From an uncultured Sphingomonas sp. (GTDB taxonomy: Bacteria; Pseudomonadota; Alphaproteobacteria; Sphingomonadales; Sphingomonadaceae): DNA of 64,000 bases. A program made the translations under genes and the position numbers. Position 1 is the first letter of the stretch. The number at the start of each line of letters is the position of its first letter. Shown piece by piece: positions 47,458 through 55,221 of the stretch. A model generated the notes under the pieces. The model was not told the origin of the DNA. It saw only the letters and a list, made by a program, of their open reading frames with translations, and did no database searches. Location of the stretch: assembly GCA_913774925.1 (NCBI GenBank), contig CAJYKB010000083.1, forward strand, positions 1 through 64,000. The letters are read 5' to 3'.

Positions 47458-47516
47458 GAAGAGATGATGTTCGCGAAGGTTCCAGCCCAGGAGGGCGTGG
47501 GGATCGTGATCGCCCC

Positions 47517-48290
47517 TTACCGCGCCATCGCCATCGCGCGTCCGCGCCAAATCCGCACCGTCGTCGCGGGCGTCACGCCGCCCTGATGCGCGGGGCAGCG
47601 CGCGTAGCGGAAGCTCTTGTCGAGGCACAGCCAGATCTCGTCCAGCCACCCCTGCCGCGTCGTCGTGATCCGCATCATGTCGGCGCCCAGTCCGGAATTG
47701 CTGCGCGCCATCGCCTGCGCCAAGGCGCCGGCGGTTTGCGGGGTGCGCGACAGTCGCTCCATGTCGGGGAAGCGCAACGCGGCGAACAGCGCGTTCGACT
47801 TCGCGAAATAGCGCTGCGGCGTGTAGCCCGCCATGCAGGTGCCGTGCTTGGCCCATTCATGCTGCAACAGCTGCGGCGAGGGGGTCGCGCACAGGTGCTC
47901 GCGGATCACCTTGCGCGACAGGATCGGCGTGGCGCGGCAATATTGCGGCCAGTCCTTTCCCGGACCGTCGGGCCACAGGCCGTGGAGCACGAAGCCGAAG
48001 CGATTGCCGCCCCCGCACTGAATCTGCGCGCCCGGCTTGCCGGCGCGCGTGCGGCAGAATTCCGGGCTCCAGCTGATCGCGAGCGTGTAGCTGGCGATCG
48101 GCAGCCGGCGGACGGGCTGACTGGCGTTCGGGAGGTCGGCGCGCGGACGCGGTACCTGCGCGGGGATCTCGCACGACAGCGCCTGCGCCACGGCCGCCCC
48201 CGGCAATATCGCCACCCCCATCATCGCGGGAACGGCATAATGCAGGATCGATCGGACAGCGGTCACGGCCGGGCTTTCGTCGTTGGTCAC
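47517..48290 (-). CDS. secreted ribonuclease T2
   Basis: A 257-aa periplasmic or secreted endoribonuclease. A signal peptide (ILHYAVPAMMGVAILPGAAV) ends near residue 36. Both RNase T2 catalytic blocks are intact: FVLHGLWPD (CAS-1) and HEWAKHGTC (CAS-2), with the flanking SYTLAISWSPEFC strand and paired cysteines. Substrate is single-stranded RNA via a 2',3'-cyclic phosphate. The start is GTG at 48290 with GGAAGGG four bases upstream; a longer upstream frame is a shadow of nadC. It ends the leftward SH3-nadC-RNase run, 44 bases after nadC. Confidence 0.9.
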   Translation of the reverse strand: MTNDESPAVTAVRSILHYAVPAMMGVAILPGAAVAQALSCEIPAQVPRPRADLPNASQPVRRLPIASYTLAISWSPEFCRTRAGKPGAQIQCGGGNRFGFVLHGLWPDGPGKDWPQYCRATPILSRKVIREHLCATPSPQLLQHEWAKHGTCMAGYTPQRYFAKSNALFAALRFPDMERLSRTPQTAGALAQAMARSNSGLGADMMRITTTRQGWLDEIWLCLDKSFRYARCPAHQGGVTPATTVRIWRGRAMAMAR

Positions 48291-48334
48291 TTGCCCTTCC
48301 TGCGCGTGCGGTCGCGTTGACGCAAGCACCGGGA

Positions 48335-49180
48335 TCAAGCCGCGGCGAAATCCAGCCCGATGTCGGCGGCCGGCGCCGATTGGGTGATCCGCCCGACGCT
48401 GACATAGGTCACGCCCGTCTCCGCGATGGCGCGGATCGTCTCCAGCGTCACCCCGCCCGACGCCTCGCTGGGCACCCGTCCGGCGATCAGCGCCACCGCC
48501 TCGCGCAGGACCGCGGGGGGCATGTTGTCGAGCAGCAGGTGCGTCGCGCCGGCGTCGATCGCGGGCGCGATCTGGTCGATGCGGTCGACCTCGACGATGA
48601 TGTCGCGGATCCCCGCCGCCTTCGCCAACGCCGCCGCGGGGCCGACCCCGCCCGCGACCGCGACGTGATTGTCCTTTATCATCGCGGCATCCCACAGCCC
48701 CATGCGGTGATTCCGCGCGCCGCCGGTGCGCGTGGCATATTTCTCCAGCCGCCGCAGCCCCGGGATCGTCTTCCGCGTGTCGAGCAACGTCGCCCCGGTG
48801 CCGTCGATCCGGTCGACATAGGTGCGCGTCAGCGTCGCGATCCCCGACAGATGCTGAACCGTGTTGAGCGCGGATCGCTCAGCGGTCAGCAGCGCGCGCG
48901 CATTGCCGGTGACGCGCATCAGGTCGCTGCCCGGCGCGACGCGGTCGCCGTCCGCCGCGATCGGCTCGATCAACGCATCGGGATCGAGCGCGCGGAAGAA
49001 AGCGGCGGCGATCTCCAGCCCGCACACCGTGATCGCGTCGCGGCTGTCCATCACCGCGGTGAAACGCGCGGTCGCCGGGATGACCGCGGCGGAGGTGACG
49101 TCGCCACCCTCCCCCAGATCCTCCGCCAGCGTCGCCGCGACGAAGGCGTCGAGATCGAACCCGTCGAGCCGGAACGTCAT
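48335..49180 (-). CDS. nadC: quinolinate phosphoribosyltransferase (carboxylating)
   Basis: NadC (281 aa) converts quinolinate and PRPP to nicotinate mononucleotide in NAD synthesis. Motifs: AEDLGEGGDVTSAAVIPATARF, LLTAERSALNTVQHLSGIAT with catalytic Glu/Arg, LLDTRKTIPGLRRLEKYA, TGGARNHRMGLWDAAMIKDNH, VEVDRIDQI, LLLDNMPP, EASGGVTLETIRAIAETGV and YVSVGRITQSAPAADIGLD. Start at 49180 overlaps the stop of the SH3 gene by four bases (ATGA). nadA and nadB are not in the window. Confidence 0.96.
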   Translation of the reverse strand: MTFRLDGFDLDAFVAATLAEDLGEGGDVTSAAVIPATARFTAVMDSRDAITVCGLEIAAAFFRALDPDALIEPIAADGDRVAPGSDLMRVTGNARALLTAERSALNTVQHLSGIATLTRTYVDRIDGTGATLLDTRKTIPGLRRLEKYATRTGGARNHRMGLWDAAMIKDNHVAVAGGVGPAAALAKAAGIRDIIVEVDRIDQIAPAIDAGATHLLLDNMPPAVLREAVALIAGRVPSEASGGVTLETIRAIAETGVTYVSVGRITQSAPAADIGLDFAAA

Positions 49181-49659
49181 GGCAGCATCTCCTCCGCGTC
49201 GACGCCCCACAGGCGGTCGGTCTGGACGAAGCCCGCCTGCCCGCGCACATCGAAATGGCACCAGCCGTTGGCGCATTGGCTCACCTTGCCCACGACGCCC
49301 GGCTGCGCGCGAAAGGCGATCCGCGGGCCGCCCGGGCGATCGCGCATGTCCGCCGGCTCGGTCCCCTGGATGATCGCGGTGCGGGTGTTGCTGACCATAT
49401 TGCCCAGCATCCACCCCTGTGTCCCGCTGGGATCCTCGATCTTGCGCCACTCCTTGAACGTGTCGACCACCCGCACCGGCAGCCCGGCGCGAACGTAGAG
49501 CCAGCTGGCGGGGAAGGTGCGCCCGGGGCCGGTGCGCATGCGCGCGCGCGCCGGCGCCAGCGAGGCGTAATAGGGCGGCTTGCGCTCCTCCGGCGCGGCC
49601 TCCGCGGGCAGCGGCGCGACCACCGCCGCCATCATCGCCCAGACCGCCACCCGCCGCAT
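49177..49659 (-). CDS. exported SH3-domain protein
   Basis: A 160-aa protein with a signal peptide (MRRVAVWAMMAAVVAPLPAEA). The mature part has two bacterial SH3-like units: ARMRTGPGRTFPASWLYVRA with VRVVDTFKEWRKIEDPSGTQ and GWMLGNMVS, then IIQGTEPADMRDRPGGPRIA, VSQCANGWCHFDVRGQAGFV and QTDRLWGV. Such proteins bind peptidoglycan or modulate envelope enzymes. GGGAGG and GAAGG precede the ATG at 49659. It is translationally coupled to nadC by ATGA, an unusual functional pairing that probably reflects gene order only. Confidence 0.82.
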   Translation of the reverse strand: MRRVAVWAMMAAVVAPLPAEAAPEERKPPYYASLAPARARMRTGPGRTFPASWLYVRAGLPVRVVDTFKEWRKIEDPSGTQGWMLGNMVSNTRTAIIQGTEPADMRDRPGGPRIAFRAQPGVVGKVSQCANGWCHFDVRGQAGFVQTDRLWGVDAEEMLP

Positions 49660-49757
49660 CGCCTTCGTCCTCCCGGTATCAGGATCGTCCTGTAGCGTCG
49701 GGATCGCCACGGCATCAACCGTTGACGCGCCCCCTCCCCTGCGCCAATCCGCTGGGC

Positions 49758-50756
49758 ATGGCCGATACGCGACGCTCCGCCCGCCCCAAGGTGATCGTGA
49801 CGCGCGAGCTTCCGGACGTCGTGATGCGGCGGCTGGAGGAATTGTTCGATACGCAAGCGCGCCACGACGACCGCGCGATGACCCGCGACGAGCTGGCCGC
49901 CGCCATGGCCGATTGCGATGTGCTGATCCCCGCCGTCACCGACACGATCGATGCGGGGCTGATCGACGGCGCGGGCCAGCGGCTTCGGCTGATCGCCAAT
50001 TTCGGCGCGGGCGTGAACCATATCGACCTGAAGGCGGCGCGCGCGCGCGGCATCATCGTCACCAACACCCCCGGCGTCCTGACCGAGGATACCGCCGACA
50101 TGACGATGGCGCTGATCCTGTCGGTGCCGCGCCGGCTGGCGGAGGGCGAGAAGCTGGTCCGCTCGGGCGAGTGGAAGGGGTGGAGCCCCGGCGGGATGCT
50201 GGGTTACCGCATCGGCGGCAAGGCGCTGGGCATCGTCGGCATGGGGCGCATCGGCCAAGCGGTGGCGCGGCGCGCGCGCGCGTTCGGGCTGTCGATCCAT
50301 TATCACAACCGTCACCGGCTGCCCAAGGTCGTGGAGGCGGAGTTCGGCGCGCAATGGCACCCGAACCTGGACGAGATGCTGGCCGCGATCGACATCCTGA
50401 CGATCCACACCCCGCTCAATGCCGACAGCCGCGACCTGCTCGACGCGCGGCGCATCGCGCTGCTGCGCGATCACGTCTTCGTCATCAACGCCAGCCGCGG
50501 CGGCATCCTGGACGAGGATGCGCTGGTGACCGCGCTGGAACAGGGGCGGCTCGCCGGCGCCGGGCTGGACGTATGGCGGCACGAGCCGGAGATCGATCCC
50601 CGCCTGCTGGCGCTGCCCAATGTCGTGATGACCCCGCACATGGGCTCCGCCACGTACGAGGGCCGGGTCGCGTCGGGCGAGCGGGTCATCGCCAACATCC
50701 GGATGTGGGCCGACGGGCACCGCCCGCCCGATCAGGTGCTGGAAGGCTGGGCCTGA
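49758..50756 (+). CDS. D-2-hydroxyacid dehydrogenase (glyoxylate/hydroxypyruvate reductase-like)
   Basis: A 332-aa NAD(P)-dependent dehydrogenase. The substrate domain shows IANFGAGVNHIDLKAARARG and GIIVTNTPGVLTEDTADMTM; the Rossmann domain has LGIVGMGRIGQAVARRARAF. Catalytic Arg (VINASRGG), Glu (WRHEPEID) and His (MTPHMGSAT) are all present. The NRHRLP after the second strand (position for NADP versus NAD choice) has Arg, favouring NADPH as in glyoxylate/hydroxypyruvate reductases. Start at 49758 is the Met before the first strand; 98 bases separate it from the divergent SH3 gene. Confidence 0.87.
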   Translation: MADTRRSARPKVIVTRELPDVVMRRLEELFDTQARHDDRAMTRDELAAAMADCDVLIPAVTDTIDAGLIDGAGQRLRLIANFGAGVNHIDLKAARARGIIVTNTPGVLTEDTADMTMALILSVPRRLAEGEKLVRSGEWKGWSPGGMLGYRIGGKALGIVGMGRIGQAVARRARAFGLSIHYHNRHRLPKVVEAEFGAQWHPNLDEMLAAIDILTIHTPLNADSRDLLDARRIALLRDHVFVINASRGGILDEDALVTALEQGRLAGAGLDVWRHEPEIDPRLLALPNVVMTPHMGSATYEGRVASGERVIANIRMWADGHRPPDQVLEGWA

Positions 50757-50760
50757 AGCG

Positions 50761-50949
50761 TCACGCGCCGCGCGCGCGTCCCCTGACGCGATCCGCCGCA
50801 GACAGGATCAGCGCCGCGATCATCCGCCCGCTGTAACGCAGGCACAGATCCTGATGGATCGCCGCCGCTTCGCCGCGGGCGCGGATCGCGCGCACCGCTT
50901 CCTCGCGCGCGCGCCGGGCGTGATAGTCGGCTTCGTGGTCGTGCAGCAT
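50761..50949 (-). CDS. unrecognised 62-aa protein
   Basis: A small, charged helical protein (MLHDHEADYHARRAREEAVR, then AIRARGEAAAIHQDLCLRYS and a basic end RVRGRARGA). The start at 50949 is set by AGGAGG eight bases upstream, the clearest ribosome binding site nearby; a longer frame to 51135 lacks one. The His/Arg/Glu-rich composition resembles many short sphingomonad proteins of unknown function. It converges with the dehydrogenase, with four bases between stops. Confidence 0.6.
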   Translation of the reverse strand: MLHDHEADYHARRAREEAVRAIRARGEAAAIHQDLCLRYSGRMIAALILSAADRVRGRARGA

Positions 50950-51169
50950 CGCAAAGGCCTCCTGATGGACACCCTCCGGATGACGGCCGCGCCGCACGGA
51001 TCGATGTCGCGCGCGTTGCAGCATCGACACGTTTGTCACGGCACCATGCGCGGGCGACGCGCCGGAACCGCGCGCAAATGACGGATATAGCGTGACGAAA
51101 CATGTCCCGCCGGAACCCGTCATGTTGCGCTGCATTCACCATGCAGCCATCCAATAGAGGAACCGTCCC

Positions 51170-51361
51170 ATGAAGAAGATCGCCTTGTCCGCCCTGCTCG
51201 TCGCTTCCGCGGTATCGATGTCGGCCTGTTCCACGCTGCGAGGGGCGGCGATCGGCGGGGCGGGCGGCGCCGGCGTCGCGGCGGCGACCGGCGGCAGCAT
51301 CGAGAAGGGCGCGGCAGTCGGCGGCGTCGGCGGTGCGGTGGTCGGCACCGTCGTCGACTGA
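51170..51361 (+). CDS. glycine-zipper lipoprotein
   Basis: A 63-aa lipoprotein: MKKIALSALLVASAVSMSAC is a signal with lipobox SMSAC, followed by LRGAAIGGAGGAGVAAATGG and GAAVGGVGGAVVGTVVD, a glycine-zipper (GxxxG repeats) as in OsmB/Slyb-type outer-membrane lipoproteins. It is probably an envelope-stress lipoprotein. The ATG is clear; AGAGGAA lies about ten bases upstream. The nearby stop of the nucleotidyltransferase gene (51369) faces it with only seven bases between. Confidence 0.85.
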   Translation: MKKIALSALLVASAVSMSACSTLRGAAIGGAGGAGVAAATGGSIEKGAAVGGVGGAVVGTVVD

Positions 51362-51368
51362 GGCCGCC

Positions 51369-51815
51369 TCAGCCGTTTGCGAAGGGCCGCGTTGCACCCA
51401 GCAGCGCGGCCCTTTGCATATCCTTTGGCCGCCCGAACAGCCGCAGGATCGCGATCAGTTCGGCGCGATCGGGTACGGGCGAGCCATCCCGAACAACGCG
51501 TGTCCGCGGTAGGAGCGGACGCCATCCATCGTCGGCTCGGATGTGCAGCCCCGCCATGATCTCGATCGGCAGCGCGGCTCCGCCCAGCCGTGCGAACGGA
51601 GTCGAGCGAAAGCGAGCGTCGGGCGCGCCGATGACCACTTCGCCGTGCCACGCCGCGACCACCGCCGCCCCGTCCGCGGCGCTGGTCAGCACATCGACAT
51701 CGGCCACCGGCGTCTCCACGCCATACAGCCGCACCGCCGCGCTGCCGATGATCCACCACGGATCGCGCGCCGACGCCATCGCAACCGCGACGGCGCGCAG
51801 CGCATCGTCCAGCAT
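51369..51815 (-). CDS. nucleotidyltransferase-fold protein
   Basis: A 148-aa protein with WWIIGSAAVRLYGVETPVADVDVL, the GSxA...DxD pattern of the nucleotidyltransferase superfamily. It continues with FRSTPFARLGGAALPIEIMAGLHIR, where a third acidic residue (Glu) may complete the metal site, and ends in RAELIAILRLFGRPKDMQRA. It resembles the AbiEii/MNT-type small transferases, but no antitoxin partner is adjacent. Its ATG overlaps the TGA of the nitronate monooxygenase-like gene by one base (TGATG), so the two are co-translated. Substrate unknown. Confidence 0.7.
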   Translation of the reverse strand: MLDDALRAVAVAMASARDPWWIIGSAAVRLYGVETPVADVDVLTSAADGAAVVAAWHGEVVIGAPDARFRSTPFARLGGAALPIEIMAGLHIRADDGWRPLLPRTRVVRDGSPVPDRAELIAILRLFGRPKDMQRAALLGATRPFANG

Positions 51816-53218
51816 CAGTCGCCGGTCAGGATGCGATCGACCAGCTGCTTCACGCTGGGCACGAAGCCGTTGGAATAGAACGGATCGCGCTTGAAATTGT
51901 ACGCGGCATGGCCGGCGAACATCAGGTTGCGGTCGGTATCCCCGCCGTGCGCGATATCCTGCAGCGTCTTCTGGATGCAGAAGCTGCGCGGATCGGCCAG
52001 GCGCCCGGTCGAGTTCGTCTCGGTATCGGCCCAGCTGGAGAACAGGCACTGGCTGAGGCAGCCCATGCAGTCCGCCTGATCCTTGCGGATTTCCGCCTTC
52101 TCGCCCGGCGACACGAAGACGAGCGTGTTGTCCGGAGTCTTCAGCGCGTCGGTAAAGCCCTCGCCGAACCACTGGCGCGCGCGCAGCAGGTCGTTGCGCG
52201 TCACCCAGAAGTTCTTGCCCTTCACCCCCACGTCGAGCTGGAAGACATGGTCCCCGGCCTCCTGCGTGGAAAAGGCGATCTGCCGGTCGGAGCGCGCCTC
52301 CAGCTGGCGCAGGAAGGGATTGCGCACCGCCGAGGAATAGAAGCCGGTCGGCGAGAAGCGGTGGAGCGACACCTCCCCCTCCTCGATCTCCGTCAGCTTC
52401 GCCTTCCACCCGTCGGGAATCGGGCTTTCCTTCGTCAGCAGCGGGCGCGTGCCATACTGGAACGCGATCTGCCCCAGCTCGGGATTGTCGATCCAGTCGT
52501 TCCAGTCGCGCAGATACCAGACGCCGCCCGCCATGATGATCGGCGTGCTGTCGGGGATGCCGCCGTCGCGCATCGTCTCGCGCAGCACCTTGACGCGGGG
52601 ATAGGGATCCTCCGGCTTCAGCGGGTCTTCCGCGTTCGACAGGCCGTTGTGCCCGCCGGCCAGCCACGGGTCCTCATAGACGACCGCGCCCAGCAGATCC
52701 GCGACCTTCGAATAGGCGCGTTTCCACAACGCACGGAACGCGCGGCCGGAGCTGACGATCGGCAGATAGTTGACGTTGTGCGCAGCGGCGATCTCGGACA
52801 GCTTGTAGGGCATGCCCGCGCCGCAGGTGACGCCCGCGACCAGCCCGCGGGTCCGCTCCAGCACGCCCTCCAGCACGCGCTGCGCGCCGCCCATCTCCCA
52901 CAGCACGTTGATGTTGATCGCCCCCTTGCCGCCGGCGATGTCCCAGGCGCGCTGCACCTGCTGGACCGCGCCGTCGATGGCATAGGCGATGAGTTCCTCG
53001 TGCCGCTCGCGCCGGGTCAGCGCGCGGTACACCTGCGGAATGATCCGCCCCTCGGGATCGTAGCTGTCGGCGTTGACGGCCGAGACGGTCCCGATCCCGC
53101 CGGCCGCCGCCCATGCCCCCGCCGACGCATGATTGGTGGCAGCGACACCCTTGCCACCTTCCACCAGCGGCCAGACTTCGCGGCCCGCATAGACGATCGG
53201 CTTCAGCCCCTTGAACAC
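51815..53218 (-). CDS. nitronate monooxygenase-like flavin oxidoreductase
   Basis: A 467-aa FMN-dependent enzyme of the NPD/2-nitropropane dioxygenase superfamily. It begins VFKGLKPIVYAGREVWPLVE, then GGKGVAATNHASAGAWAAAGG and GTVSAVNADSYDP; later GAININVLWEMGGAQRVLEG, GVTCGAGMPYKLSEIA, YLPIVSSGRAFRALWKRAYS and PIIMAGGVWYLRDWNDWI form the TIM barrel with its FMN-binding glycines. Near the C-terminus ADCMGCLSQCLFSSW holds three close cysteines with another Cys later, perhaps a metal or Fe-S site. The GTG at 53218 gives the usual N-terminus; the open frame continues to 53317. The physiological substrate is uncertain. Confidence 0.8.
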   Translation of the reverse strand: MFKGLKPIVYAGREVWPLVEGGKGVAATNHASAGAWAAAGGIGTVSAVNADSYDPEGRIIPQVYRALTRRERHEELIAYAIDGAVQQVQRAWDIAGGKGAININVLWEMGGAQRVLEGVLERTRGLVAGVTCGAGMPYKLSEIAAAHNVNYLPIVSSGRAFRALWKRAYSKVADLLGAVVYEDPWLAGGHNGLSNAEDPLKPEDPYPRVKVLRETMRDGGIPDSTPIIMAGGVWYLRDWNDWIDNPELGQIAFQYGTRPLLTKESPIPDGWKAKLTEIEEGEVSLHRFSPTGFYSSAVRNPFLRQLEARSDRQIAFSTQEAGDHVFQLDVGVKGKNFWVTRNDLLRARQWFGEGFTDALKTPDNTLVFVSPGEKAEIRKDQADCMGCLSQCLFSSWADTETNSTGRLADPRSFCIQKTLQDIAHGGDTDRNLMFAGHAAYNFKRDPFYSNGFVPSVKQLVDRILTGD

Positions 53219-53298
53219 GCGCTTTCCCGTTTGCTGACGAATGACGAAGCGCCCGTATAAACCAAACCGGCCGGGACGCGACAAAATAGCGACCGGCG

Positions 53299-54441
53299 TC
53301 AGCGGGGGCTCAGGCAACCGGGACGGCCGAGTACGTCGGCGTAGAGCGCGGCATAGCGTTCGATCATCACGCCCTCGTCATGCTCGGCACGCGCCTTCGC
53401 CTGATTGGCGGCCCCGATCGCGCGGCGCCCGTCCGGATTGTCGGCCAGCGCCTGGATCATGTCGCGCAGGCGCACCTCGCCGTGATGCTCGGTGATGAAG
53501 GGGCGGTTGGCGGCCGACACCATGTCGGCGACGTCGCCTACGGGCGGGCTGACGACCGGCAGCCCCGCCGCCATGCCCTCCAGTACGCTGATCGGCGCCT
53601 GCTCCGATCGCGACGACAGTGCCAGCACGTCGAACAGCCCCATGTAGCGGTACGGCCGGTCGACGAAGCCGGGCAGCACGACGCGGTCGTCGATCCCCAT
53701 CGCCATCGCGGCCTGTTCGATGGCAGCCCGCTCCGGCCCCTCCCCCACGATCACCAGCCGGAACCGCCCCGACAGCCCCCCCGCCGCGCGCACCAGCGCC
53801 GGGAGATCCTTGACCGCGCGCAGCCCCGCGACGCTGCCGATCACCAGTTCGCGCTCGTTGCGGACGAAGCCGGGGATCGCCCTCGGATCGGGCCGCTCGG
53901 CATAGAGCGCGGTCGCGATACCGTTGCCGATGCGATGGACGCGCGCGCGGGGCTGCTTCCACGTCTCCAGCGCGATCTGCTCCAGCGCCTTGCTGGGCAC
54001 CACCAGCGCCGCCGCGGCGCCCAGCGCCAGCCGGCGGTAGAGGTTGCGCTCGCGCTTCAGCCCGCCGGCCTCGTCCTCGTTGAAGCCGTCCTCGTGGTGG
54101 ACGACCGGGGGCGTGCCGCGCGCGAAGACGCGTTTCGCCATCACGCCGTCGATCGCGCCCCAGTTATAGGTAAGCACGAGGTCGAAGCGCCGCATGTAGC
54201 GCGCGATCGCCTCGTAGCGTCCGACCGAGGGCTTGCCGGTCAGCGGCGGCGCATCCTGCGCGATCTCGTAGCGGACGCGCTTGTCGATGCGCACCCGCGC
54301 GCCGAGCCGATCGGGCATTGCGGAGACGATCGTGTGCCGCGCGCGATCGCCGAAAGCATTCATCAGCCGGACCGCGCGTGCCTCCTTCCCGCCCAGGTCG
54401 AAGGTGGAATGAAGATGCAGGATCGAGAGCGGTTGCGACAT
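53299..54441 (-). CDS. GT4-family glycosyltransferase
   Basis: A 380-aa retaining glycosyltransferase with the GT-B fold. The N-terminal half has LSILHLHSTFDLGGKEARAV, VLTYNWGAIDGVMAKRVF and PPVVHHEDGFNEDEAGG. The C-terminal half has VIGSVAGLRAVKDLPALVRA, FRLVIVGEGPERAAIEQAAM, VVLPGFVDRPYRYMGLFDVL and the E-x7-E motif SEQAPISVLEGMAAGLPVVS that binds the nucleotide sugar. Donor and acceptor are unknown, and no capsule or O-antigen genes adjoin. It has no membrane segment. Confidence 0.9.
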   Translation of the reverse strand: MSQPLSILHLHSTFDLGGKEARAVRLMNAFGDRARHTIVSAMPDRLGARVRIDKRVRYEIAQDAPPLTGKPSVGRYEAIARYMRRFDLVLTYNWGAIDGVMAKRVFARGTPPVVHHEDGFNEDEAGGLKRERNLYRRLALGAAAALVVPSKALEQIALETWKQPRARVHRIGNGIATALYAERPDPRAIPGFVRNERELVIGSVAGLRAVKDLPALVRAAGGLSGRFRLVIVGEGPERAAIEQAAMAMGIDDRVVLPGFVDRPYRYMGLFDVLALSSRSEQAPISVLEGMAAGLPVVSPPVGDVADMVSAANRPFITEHHGEVRLRDMIQALADNPDGRRAIGAANQAKARAEHDEGVMIERYAALYADVLGRPGCLSPR

Positions 54442-54493
54442 GCCCGCCCCTTACGCGCTGTCGCAGCCGGATGCACCTCCGCTACAACACGAA

Positions 54494-54519
54494 GGGGCGG
54501 ACCGTCGCCAGTCCGCCCC
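54494..54519 (-). terminator. stem-loop between the anchored protein and the glycosyltransferase
   Basis: An exact 9-base inverted repeat (GGGGCGGAC at 54494-54502, GTCCGCCCC at 54511-54519) with an 8-base loop lies 28 bases after the stop of the gene at 54548. On the minus strand it is followed by TTCGTGTTG, a poor T-run, so it may be a weak terminator. Confidence 0.5.
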
Positions 54520-54547
54520 CACGTCGCGTCAATCGAGGATGTGACGA

Positions 54548-54835
54548 TTACTTCTCGCCATTGTCCTTCACGCCGACGGTCGGCACGTCGACCTCGGTCT
54601 TCTTGGTGCCGACGACGACTTCCTTGCTGTCCAGATCGACCTTGGGCAACTCACCGCCCTTGGCGGATACGTCGACCTTCGGTAGCGAGCCTTCCTTGAC
54701 GTCGGCGCTCCAGAAGCCGGTGGCGAACAGGATGACAGCGATCAGGAGCGCGATGCCCACGATGATGGCGATCGTACGCCCCGCGCCGCCGCGGCGCACG
54801 GCAACCCGCTCGTCCGTGGTCCGATAGTCCGCCAT
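54548..54835 (-). CDS. single-pass membrane protein with a repetitive charged tail
   Basis: A 95-aa protein I cannot assign to a family. An N-terminal basic segment (RTTDERVAVRRGGAGR) precedes one membrane helix (TIAIIVGIALLIAVILFATG), then a periplasmic tail made of short repeated phrases: EGSLPKVDVSAKGG, ELPKVDLDSKEVVV, KKTEVDVPTVGVK. The LPKVDxxxK phrase occurs twice. GGGAGAG before the ATG sets the start. No partner gene is obvious; it lies 106 bases before the glycosyltransferase on the same strand. Confidence 0.75.
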   Translation of the reverse strand: MADYRTTDERVAVRRGGAGRTIAIIVGIALLIAVILFATGFWSADVKEGSLPKVDVSAKGGELPKVDLDSKEVVVGTKKTEVDVPTVGVKDNGEK

Positions 54836-54950
54836 GTTACTCTCCCGTTACATATCGTTGCGGACCCCGAACCATCTGCGCCAAGCATTTGTTCCGCCGG
54901 TGGAAACGGCGCGGTGTCTTACATCGACACGGGAGGGGGCACGTTCCCGC

Positions 54951-55217
54951 TCAGGGCTCCACCGGCCCGACGACCATGCCCGGGTCGATCCAGCCGAACT
55001 CGTAATTGGCGATGAACAGAGCGAACAGGGTCGTTGCGACGATCGTGGTGCGGATCACGACCTTCTTCAGCGAGAATTCGTGCGGCGCGCTTTCCGCGGT
55101 GCCGGGGATGTGCTCCACCCCCGCCTCCGCGGAGGTGCGCACGCCCCATGGCAGGACGAGGAAGACCGAAAACGCCCAGAACAGGACGTAGATCGCCAGC
55201 ATCGACGTCCAGCGCAT
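54951..55217 (-). CDS. DUF1467 family membrane protein
   Basis: An 88-aa membrane protein with two helices (LAIYVLFWAFSVFLVLPWGV and VIRTTIVATTLFALFIANYE) linked by a short loop with RTSAEAGVEHIPGTAESAPH. The WAFSVFLVLPWGVRT block and the position directly after rnj match DUF1467, an alphaproteobacterial family of unknown function. Four bases separate the rnj stop and its ATG, so it is the last gene of the nuo-birA-coaX-rnj transcript. Confidence 0.88.
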   Translation of the reverse strand: MRWTSMLAIYVLFWAFSVFLVLPWGVRTSAEAGVEHIPGTAESAPHEFSLKKVVIRTTIVATTLFALFIANYEFGWIDPGMVVGPVEP

Positions 55218-55221
55218 CGCG

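Noticed and set aside
51369-51815. Type IV toxin-antitoxin (AbiEii-like) toxin
   Set aside because: No AbiEi-type antitoxin is adjacent; the neighbour in the operon is a flavin oxidoreductase.
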